Assembly (NCBI GenBank): GCA_023388675.1 | Contig: JAEWFU010000097.1 | Span: forward strand, 1 to 7,919 | Source of the DNA: Pseudomonadota bacterium | Lineage (GTDB): Bacteria > Pseudomonadota > Alphaproteobacteria > Rhizobiales > Rhizobiaceae | Direction: 5' to 3' | DNA length: 7,919 nt | The notes under the pieces: model-generated | What the model saw: the letters and a program-made list of their open reading frames with translations, nothing else | The model's database searches: none | What the model was told of the DNA's origin: nothing | Shown: piece after piece, positions 1-5,908 of the stretch | How positions within the stretch are numbered: position 1 is the first letter of the stretch | How the letters are laid out: every line of letters begins with the position of its first letter | Made by a program: the position numbers and the translations under genes

Positions 1-2
1 AC

Positions 3-620
3 AAGGGGCCGGTCGCCACCCATATCGAGGCCTTTCGCAAGTATCAGCGCGAGGAGGCGTGGACCTGGGAGCACATGGCTTTGACGCGCGCGCGGCCTGT
101 GGCCGGCGATGCGGCCTTCTGCGACGCTGTCGAGGCGGAGGTGGCTGAGATCCACGCCCATCCGCACGATCGGGCCAAGGTATTTCGCGATGCCGTCGAG
201 ATGCGTGAGACGATCGCGCAGGAAAAGCCTCCGCGCGACATCTGGGACCTGAAACTGATCCCCGGCGGGCAGATCGACCTGGAATTCATCGCGCAATGCG
301 CGCGCCTTACGGGCAGCATTGAACCTGACAGATGTCCACCGACGTCGACAGGCGATGGTCTGGCCAGGCTGACTCCGGACTTCTGCGATGCGCAAACCCG
401 CGAAGAGTTGCAGTCTGCCTATGCGCTCTACCTGTCACTCACGCAGATCATCAGGCTTTGCCTGACCGGGCCGTTCGAGCCCGAGGACGTGCCGCCGGGC
501 CTTGCCGACCTGCTCCTGCGCAGCACCGATCTTCCCGAACTTTCAGTGCTGGAAGCGCATATCAAGGAGACGTCGAAACGCGTCGAAGGGCACTTCAAGG
601 CCCTGCTGCGTGCTGGCTGA
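3..620 (+). CDS. glnE: Glutamine synthetase adenylyltransferase/adenylyl-removing enzyme (C-terminal part)
   Basis: The protein attaches AMP to glutamine synthetase and removes it again, in response to PII and glutamine, and so tunes nitrogen assimilation in the cytoplasm. Only the last 205 codons and the TGA stop are here. The gene enters from the left edge, and the reading frame is open from base 3 (first residues KGPVATHIEAF). The conserved block TWEHMALTRARPVAG at about residues 21-35 of the fragment and KLIPGGQIDLEFIAQ at about 82-96 match the end of the C-terminal nucleotidyltransferase domain and the start of its helical domain. The rest is the helical C-terminal bundle, ending VEGHFKALLRAG. 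The two catalytic nucleotidyltransferase cores lie mostly upstream of the window. An internal ATG at base 75 is not a start, because homology continues through it. The gene is convergent with the histidine kinase, with 29 bp between stops. Identification is by recalled family motifs. Confidence 0.93.
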   Translation, partial: KGPVATHIEAFRKYQREEAWTWEHMALTRARPVAGDAAFCDAVEAEVAEIHAHPHDRAKVFRDAVEMRETIAQEKPPRDIWDLKLIPGGQIDLEFIAQCARLTGSIEPDRCPPTSTGDGLARLTPDFCDAQTREELQSAYALYLSLTQIIRLCLTGPFEPEDVPPGLADLLLRSTDLPELSVLEAHIKETSKRVEGHFKALLRAG

Positions 621-649
621 GGTACTGGCAGCGCCCGGGACGCCTTCGA

Positions 650-2980
650 TCAGGCAGCTGCCTTCAGCTTCTTTCCGACGGGGATGCGAACCGAAACGAT
701 CGTGCCGGCGCCCTCGGTCGAGCGGATCTTGAGAGCGCCGCCGTGCAGTTCGGCGAGCGAGCGTGAGATCGCAAGTCCGAGCCCGGAGCCGGTGTGGTTC
801 TTCGAAAACTGGTTCTGCACCTGCTCGAAGGGCCGGCCGAGCTTCTTCAGGGCATCCTTCGGAATGCCGCAGCCGGTATCCTCGATCGTCAGCATCACGG
901 CTCCGGCAACCTTGCGGGCGCGCAGCGAGATGTGTCCGCCCTGGCCGGTGAACTTTACCGCATTGGACAGCAGGTTGATGACGATCTGCTTGATGGCGCG
1001 GCGATCCGCATGCAGCACCATCTGATCGGATATCTTGGTGTCGAGGGTGATCGACTTCTCGGCCGCCTGCAGCGCCACCACCCGCACGGTCTCGGTGATC
1101 AGCGGGTGCAGGTCGATGCCCTCGCGGTCTATCGAGAACTGTCCGGCCTCGATCTTGGACATGTCGAGAATGTCGTTGATGACGCCCAGCAGATATGAGC
1201 CGCTGGCGTGGATGTCCTTGACGTATTCGTCGTACTTGTCTGATCCGAGCGGCCCGAAATAGGCCTGCTGCATCATTTCCGAGAAGCCGATGATAGCGTT
1301 TAGCGGGGTGCGCAGTTCATGGCTCATATTGGCCAGGAACTCGGACTTTGCACGGCTCGCACCCTCGGCGCGCTCGGTCTCCTTCATGTATTTGCGGTTG
1401 AGCTCGACCAGTTCCGCAGTGCGCTCGCCCTCGGCCTTCCGTGCAAGGCTCAGGTCGTGGATCGTCGCCATTTGTCGGCGCTCGCTGTCGACCAGTTTTT
1501 CCTGATGCAGCTTCATCTGCGTGATGTCGGCACCGACCGACACCATGCCGCCGTCACGGGTGCGCAATTCATTCACCTGCAGCCATCGCCCGTCGACGAG
1601 TTGCCGTTCGTAGGTTGCACCGCCAGACGGGCCATTGGGGTTGGCGAGACGGCGCTGGTGGACCGGCGCGGTCATGCGCTCCTCGACGCTCGCGCGCGGT
1701 GTGCCGGGGACGACATCCTCGTCGCTGAGGCCGTTATCCTGCTTGTACTTGGAGTTGCACATCACCAGGCACTGCCTGGAATCCCACAAGACGAAGGACT
1801 CCGAAATGCTCTCGATGGCGGTGCGCAGCCGCATGTCTGCCGTTTCCGAGCGCTGGGCAAGCGTGCGCTGTTCGGTCACGTCCACCGCAATGCCGATCAG
1901 ATGCATCTCCGGCGCATCCGGGTCGCTGACCTGCGCCTTGGCACGAATCCATACCCATTGGCCGCGTGCATTGCGCATCCTGAACACGTGGTCGACCTGA
2001 CTGACCTCCCGCGAGACGATGCGGTTGGCGAGGTCGAACAGGTCTGCGTCGTCCGGATGGATGATTTCCGCGACGGCCCCGAACGAAAGCATCGATTCAG
2101 ACGGTTCGTAGCCGAGCATTTCGTACATGGAACGCGACCAGTACATCTGGCCGCGCACCATATCCCAGTCCCACAGGCCGCATCTGCCGCGCACCAGCGC
2201 CAGGTCCACGCGCTCCTGTGCTTCCAGATAGAGGCGGTCGGCGGCCTGCGCACGCGCTGCCTGTCCGAAATAGGCATAAAGTATGACCAGCAACACCCCG
2301 GCTGTCGCCACGAAAAGGGTGATGTTGAGCGTGACGGCCTTGTTCCATTCAGCGAACACATCGTCCTGCGAGATCATCGCAAGGGCGGCGCCGAGACGGC
2401 TGTCGTCGATGCCCATGGCCGCGTACCATGTCTCGTCGCCGACACGAACCTCCATCACCCCGGCGCGTTCGCCGAACAGAAAGAGTGGCTGCGCTCCGGA
2501 CAGGACCGTTTCCAGCGAACGCCCGACCCACTGGGCACCGGCAGGCGTGGCCGCTTCGATGACGAAGCGGTCATCGGTGACCACCATGACGTGCCTGCTG
2601 CTGATGGAGCCGGAGAGCGCAACGTTGCTGATCAGCGCATCGAAGGTTTCCCTGTCCGGTTCTCCCTCTTCCCGCGTGACTGCCATGGCATGGGTGAGGT
2701 GGCCGGCCGCAAGCCCCAGCATTCCCTTGGCCGTGCGTTCGACATCGTCGCGCTGGGCCAGCAGCGACATGCAGCGCGTGCCTGCCACGATGATAAGAAA
2801 GATCACGATCAGGACAGGGATGAGACGCTTCAGGATCGGCTCAGCCGCCAGAAGCTGACGATAGGCAGGCGCGGCGATCATGCGTGCATGGCCGGTCAAA
2901 CGCCCGCTCACGCGCCGGGCAGCCTTGTGCCGGGCATACACTATCCCCTCGGCCGCGCTCCACGCGTCCGCCTTTGCCAT
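650..2980 (-). CDS. pleC: PleC/DivJ/PdhS-class membrane sensor histidine kinase, PleC-like
   Basis: This 776-residue kinase should sit in the inner membrane and act on a response regulator. Its class (PleC, DivJ, PdhS) controls DivK and PleD in alphaproteobacterial polarity and cell cycle. Visible order: a basic cytoplasmic N-terminus of about 50 residues, TM1 near 53-67 (LIPVLIVIFLIIVAG), a periplasmic region to about 215, TM2 near 216-239, PAS at about 264-371, a second PAS at about 384-489, a charged helical linker, HisKA with SHELRTPLNAIIGFSEMM (phospho-acceptor His554), and HATPase_c with the N box (Asn673), DTGCG at 701-705 and GSGLGLA at 731-737. Glu555 and Thr558 give the HExxT pattern needed for both kinase and phosphatase activity. 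There is no receiver domain. The chosen ATG is preceded by GGGGAG with a 6-nt gap; an in-frame ATG at 3037 would add 19 residues but lacks this support. It lies on the same strand as pepN, 144 bp downstream. The kinase class is confident. The name pleC rests on architecture and a remembered glnE-pleC neighbourhood, so another class member is possible. Confidence 0.88.
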   Translation of the reverse strand: MAKADAWSAAEGIVYARHKAARRVSGRLTGHARMIAAPAYRQLLAAEPILKRLIPVLIVIFLIIVAGTRCMSLLAQRDDVERTAKGMLGLAAGHLTHAMAVTREEGEPDRETFDALISNVALSGSISSRHVMVVTDDRFVIEAATPAGAQWVGRSLETVLSGAQPLFLFGERAGVMEVRVGDETWYAAMGIDDSRLGAALAMISQDDVFAEWNKAVTLNITLFVATAGVLLVILYAYFGQAARAQAADRLYLEAQERVDLALVRGRCGLWDWDMVRGQMYWSRSMYEMLGYEPSESMLSFGAVAEIIHPDDADLFDLANRIVSREVSQVDHVFRMRNARGQWVWIRAKAQVSDPDAPEMHLIGIAVDVTEQRTLAQRSETADMRLRTAIESISESFVLWDSRQCLVMCNSKYKQDNGLSDEDVVPGTPRASVEERMTAPVHQRRLANPNGPSGGATYERQLVDGRWLQVNELRTRDGGMVSVGADITQMKLHQEKLVDSERRQMATIHDLSLARKAEGERTAELVELNRKYMKETERAEGASRAKSEFLANMSHELRTPLNAIIGFSEMMQQAYFGPLGSDKYDEYVKDIHASGSYLLGVINDILDMSKIEAGQFSIDREGIDLHPLITETVRVVALQAAEKSITLDTKISDQMVLHADRRAIKQIVINLLSNAVKFTGQGGHISLRARKVAGAVMLTIEDTGCGIPKDALKKLGRPFEQVQNQFSKNHTGSGLGLAISRSLAELHGGALKIRSTEGAGTIVSVRIPVGKKLKAAA

Positions 2981-2986
2981 GAATGG

Positions 2987-2992
2987 CTCCCC
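2987..2992 (-). promoter_or_regulatory. Shine-Dalgarno site that sets the kinase start
   Basis: On the minus strand GGGGAG lies 6 nt before the ATG at 2980. It is the best ribosome binding site in this stretch and supports MAKADAW as the N-terminus rather than the ATG at 3037. Confidence 0.75.
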
Positions 2993-3030
2993 GATCTGTC
3001 CCTCGAATGATCCGGCAACGCCGCACGCCC

Positions 3031-3123
3031 GAATCATGCATAAAGAATCAGACGTGATTCGCGCTGTCTAGTGGCCGCAGGCCGAAAGTTACGAAATCGT
3101 TATCTGCTGTCAGCGACCGAATC
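3031..3123. promoter_or_regulatory. Cluster of four GANTC (CcrM-type) methylation sites upstream of the kinase gene
   Basis: GAATC occurs at 3031-3035, 3045-3049 and 3119-3123, and GATTC at 3056-3060. All four lie within 93 bp of the 144-bp gap between pepN and the kinase gene. GANTC is the target of CcrM, the cell-cycle DNA adenine methylase of alphaproteobacteria, and its methylation state is known to modulate some cell-cycle promoters. At this GC content such sites would be expected roughly once per 250-300 bp, and elsewhere in the window they are scattered. That the cluster regulates the kinase gene is inference. Confidence 0.5.
3040..3071 (-). promoter_or_regulatory. Possible sigma-70-type promoter for the kinase gene
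   Basis: On the minus strand CTAGAC (3071-3066) resembles the rhizobial -35 consensus CTTGAC, and CTTTAT (3045-3040) resembles the -10 consensus CTATAT, each at five of six positions. The 20-nt spacer is longer than the usual 16-18, so this is weak. If real, transcription would start near 3033, leaving a leader of about 50 nt. Two GANTC sites fall in the spacer or at its edge and one lies just downstream of the -10. Confidence 0.25.
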
Positions 3124-3124
3124 C

Positions 3125-5770
3125 TCACGCCAGCGTGCGCTCCACGATGTCACGCAGATCGCTGGAAAGGTCCTTCGGCGCGGCAATTGCAAGCAGCGCT
3201 TCCCGCGCCGCTGCCTGCCGGTTTGGTTCCAGCGAGCGCCAGGACCGTAACGCCGTTGCCAGCCGGGCAGCCAGTTGCGGGTTCCGCTTCTCGATCTCCA
3301 GCACCGCATCGGCGAAGAATCGGTACCCTTCACCGTCGGCACGGTGGAAGCCGGTCTGGTTCAACGTGGCAAACGTGCCGATCAGCGCCCGCACCCGGTT
3401 GGGGTTGGCGAGCGAAAAGCCCTTATGGTGCGTCAGCGATTTCACCAGGTCGAGCGCGGCATCGCCGGGAACCGTCGCCTGGGTCTGGTACCATTTGTCG
3501 AGCACCAGCGGATCGTCGCCATATTGCGCTTCAAAGGCGTCAAGCGCCCGCTTCGTCGCTTCATGGCCGGCGAACCTATGTGCGAGCACCGTCAGTGCCG
3601 CCGCCTTGTCGGTCATGTTCGTTGCGTTGTCGAACTGCCTGGCTGCAAGCGCCGGATCGTCGTCGGCAGCCGAGAGGTAGCTGAGCAATGTATTGCGCAG
3701 GGCCCGCCGGCCGGCGCTCTCGGCATCAGGGCTGAATATGGATCCGTCGTCCAGTTCGGCATGGAGGGCGAGAAAAGCCTCGCGATTCTCCCGCGCGATC
3801 GCATCCGTCAGCGCTTCGCGAGCGATGAAGATCGCGTCCGGATCGATGTTGGCGCCGATCTCGCGAGCCACGTCGGCCTCTGCCGGAAGCGTCAGCGCAA
3901 GCGCGCGGTAGGCAGGCTCCAGCGTCCGGTCGGCCGCAATCTCGCCGGCAGCTTCGACCAGGCTGCCGTCGAACTCCGGCTGCTTCTGGCCGCGCACCAT
4001 GCGAAAACCCTGTATCAGCGATTGCGTGAACAGCGTCGTCAACGCCTGCCACCGGGCCACGAGATCACTGTCGTTGCGGGCGAGGAACAAAAGGTCTTCG
4101 GGGCGCTGTTCAACCGACAGCGTGATCGGCGCTGAGAAGCCGCGATTAAGCGACAGGACCGGGCGGCTCTTCACGCCATGGAAGCGCACGAGATGCCGCC
4201 GCTTCTTTACATGGATGACGCCATTCTCAACGCTGGCGCCGTCGACGCTCGTTGGTTCGATGTCTTTTCCATCCTCTCCGACAAGACCGAAGGCGAGGGG
4301 AATATGCATCAGGCGCTTGCGGCTTTCCGACGGTGTCGGCGGCACAGACTGTTCGATCTCCATGCGGAACTCCCCGCGCTCCGCATCATGAACGCTGGAA
4401 ATCGAGAGGTTCGGCGTGCCGGCCTGATGATACCAGAGCGCGAATTGCGAGAGGTCGCGTCCGGACGCATCTTCGAAGGCTTTCAGGAAATCCTCGATGG
4501 TCGCTGCTTCGCCGTCATGCCGGCTGATGTAGAGCCGCATACCTTTGCGAAAGTCGTCGGCGCCTAGAATGGTGCGGATCATTCGCACCACTTCGGAACC
4601 CTTCTCGTAGACCGTCGCAGTATAGAAGTTGTTGATCTCCCGGTACCTGCGCGGACGAACGGGATGCGCCAGCGGCCCCTGGTCCTCGGGGAACTGGTGA
4701 GCCCGCAGCGTCCGCACTTCGGCGATGCGCTTGACCGCGCGGGAGCGCTGGTCTGCTGAAAACTCGTGGTCGCGGAATACGGTCAGCCCTTCCTTCAGGC
4801 AGAGCTGGAACCAGTCACGGCAAGTGATTCTGTTTCCTGTCCAATTGTGGAAGTATTCGTGGGCAATGATTGCCTCGATATTGGCGAAATCGGCATCGGT
4901 GGCGGTCTCTTCGTCGGCAAGCACATACTTGTCGTTGAAGATGTTGAGCCCCTTGTTCTCCATCGCCCCCATGTTGAAGTCGGACACGGCAACGATGTTG
5001 AAGATGTCGAGGTCGTATTCGAGGCCGAAGACCTCCTCGTCCCACTTCATCGAGCGCTTCAACGCATCCATCGCGTAGGCGGCACGCTCCTTCTTGCCGT
5101 GCTCGACATGGATGCCGAGCGCGACCTTGCGGCCGGAAGCCGTGACGAACTCGTCGCGCAGCACCGCCAGGTCCCCCGCGACCAGCGCGAATAGATAGGA
5201 CGGCTTGGGGAATGGGTCATGCCAGACGGCGAAGTGGCGCCCTCCGTCCAGTGTGCCGCTTTCGATGAGATTGCCGTTCGACAGCAGTATCGGCGCTTCC
5301 TTCCGGTCCGCCTCGATCCGCACCGTGTAGACGGACAGCATGTCCGGTCGATCGACGAAATATGTGATCCGCCGGAAACCCTCGGGTTCGCACTGCGTGC
5401 AATAGACGCCGTTGGACCGGAAGAGACCCATCAGCGTGCCGTTGCGGGTCGGGTCCAGCCTGGTCGTGATCGTCAGGCGAAAGCTTTTCGTTTGGGGCGG
5501 GCGGGCAATGGTCAGCCGCTGTGGAGTGATCTCGAACGACGACGCGTCCGCATCCTTCCCGTCTATCGCCAGGCTCTCCAGCACCAGCTCGTCGCCGTCC
5601 AGAACCAGCGGCGCGTTCGCGGACGCATCGTCACCCCGCTCGATCTCCAGCTCCGCCGTCACGCGGGTGGCGTCGTCGGCCAGTTCGAAGGTGAGCTGCG
5701 TGGTGGGAATTATAAAGTCGCTGGGCCGATAGTCCTCAATACGGAAAATCTGGCCTGTATCCTTGCGCAT
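3125..5770 (-). CDS. pepN: Aminopeptidase N (M1 family zinc metallopeptidase)
   Basis: This cytoplasmic exopeptidase removes N-terminal amino acids from peptides in the late steps of protein turnover. The 881-residue product is close to the E. coli enzyme (870). The M1 signatures are intact: the substrate-binding GAMEN motif at 268-272, the zinc site HEYFH at 304-308 with the third ligand Glu327 in KEGLTVFRD, catalytic Glu305, and the transition-state Tyr388 in TATVYEKGSE. These sit seven residues later than E. coli His297, Glu298, His301, Glu320 and Tyr381. The order is an N-terminal beta domain, the thermolysin-like catalytic domain, a small beta sandwich and a long helical C-terminal domain. 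The start MRKDTGQIFRIEDY follows AGGA by 10 nt. An in-frame ATG at 5866 would add 32 residues rich in Pro, His, Cys and Arg that do not look like the family and would overlap the divergent promoter. No signal peptide is seen. The gene diverges from the molybdenum hydroxylase gene and lies upstream of the kinase. Confidence 0.96.
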   Translation of the reverse strand: MRKDTGQIFRIEDYRPSDFIIPTTQLTFELADDATRVTAELEIERGDDASANAPLVLDGDELVLESLAIDGKDADASSFEITPQRLTIARPPQTKSFRLTITTRLDPTRNGTLMGLFRSNGVYCTQCEPEGFRRITYFVDRPDMLSVYTVRIEADRKEAPILLSNGNLIESGTLDGGRHFAVWHDPFPKPSYLFALVAGDLAVLRDEFVTASGRKVALGIHVEHGKKERAAYAMDALKRSMKWDEEVFGLEYDLDIFNIVAVSDFNMGAMENKGLNIFNDKYVLADEETATDADFANIEAIIAHEYFHNWTGNRITCRDWFQLCLKEGLTVFRDHEFSADQRSRAVKRIAEVRTLRAHQFPEDQGPLAHPVRPRRYREINNFYTATVYEKGSEVVRMIRTILGADDFRKGMRLYISRHDGEAATIEDFLKAFEDASGRDLSQFALWYHQAGTPNLSISSVHDAERGEFRMEIEQSVPPTPSESRKRLMHIPLAFGLVGEDGKDIEPTSVDGASVENGVIHVKKRRHLVRFHGVKSRPVLSLNRGFSAPITLSVEQRPEDLLFLARNDSDLVARWQALTTLFTQSLIQGFRMVRGQKQPEFDGSLVEAAGEIAADRTLEPAYRALALTLPAEADVAREIGANIDPDAIFIAREALTDAIARENREAFLALHAELDDGSIFSPDAESAGRRALRNTLLSYLSAADDDPALAARQFDNATNMTDKAAALTVLAHRFAGHEATKRALDAFEAQYGDDPLVLDKWYQTQATVPGDAALDLVKSLTHHKGFSLANPNRVRALIGTFATLNQTGFHRADGEGYRFFADAVLEIEKRNPQLAARLATALRSWRSLEPNRQAAAREALLAIAAPKDLSSDLRDIVERTLA

Positions 5771-5780
5771 GCGCTGTCGT

Positions 5781-5784
5781 TCCT
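5781..5784 (-). promoter_or_regulatory. Shine-Dalgarno site supporting the pepN start
   Basis: AGGA on the minus strand lies 10 nt before the ATG at 5770. It is modest in strength, but together with family alignment it favours this start over the upstream ATG at 5866. Confidence 0.5.
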
Positions 5785-5845
5785 GCTGGTGGCGCGGCCT
5801 CGGCGCGCAACAATCGGGTGTCGTGCTCTTTACATGATCCGGTGG

Positions 5846-5873
5846 CTCGACAAAACTGACAGCCAACCTATCT
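5846..5873 (+). promoter_or_regulatory. Candidate rhizobial sigma-70 promoter for the molybdenum hydroxylase gene
   Basis: CTCGAC (5846-5851) and CTATCT (5868-5873) each match five of six positions of the rhizobial consensus CTTGAC and CTATAT, with a 16-nt spacer. Transcription would begin near 5880, giving a leader of about 29 nt before the ATG at 5909. It lies in the 138-bp divergent region shared with pepN. No convincing opposite-strand promoter for pepN was found there. The call rests on consensus matching by eye. Confidence 0.4.
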
Positions 5874-5897
5874 CACAATGGTCGACAGATCGTTTCC

Positions 5898-5901
5898 GGG
5901 A
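5898..5901 (+). promoter_or_regulatory. Shine-Dalgarno site of the molybdenum hydroxylase gene
   Basis: GGGA lies 7 nt before the ATG at 5909, which supports that start over the second in-frame ATG at 5918, where the spacing would be 16 nt. Confidence 0.5.
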
Positions 5902-5908
5902 AATTGTC

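Noticed and set aside
1319..3010. A 563-codon open frame on the plus strand, opposite the kinase gene
   Set aside because: It lies antisense to a kinase with clear, continuous domains. Its translation is rich in His, Arg and Ala with no recognisable motif, as expected of a GC-rich shadow frame.
2981..3037. A longer kinase start at 3037
   Set aside because: The downstream ATG at 2980 has a strong GGGGAG ribosome site at good spacing, and the added residues show no conserved feature.
3073..3083. GGCC-GCA-GGCC hairpin after pepN as a terminator
   Set aside because: The stem is only 4 bp with a 3-nt loop, and no T-run follows on the minus strand.
3275..4135. A 286-codon plus-strand open frame opposite pepN
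   Set aside because: It is antisense to the conserved C-terminal domain of pepN, with arginine-rich composition and no family resemblance.
5768..5866. A longer pepN start at 5866
   Set aside because: The extra 32 residues are low-quality sequence (Pro, His, Cys, Arg) unlike the family N-terminus. The motif positions fit the E. coli enzyme with a small offset only when the start at 5770 is used.
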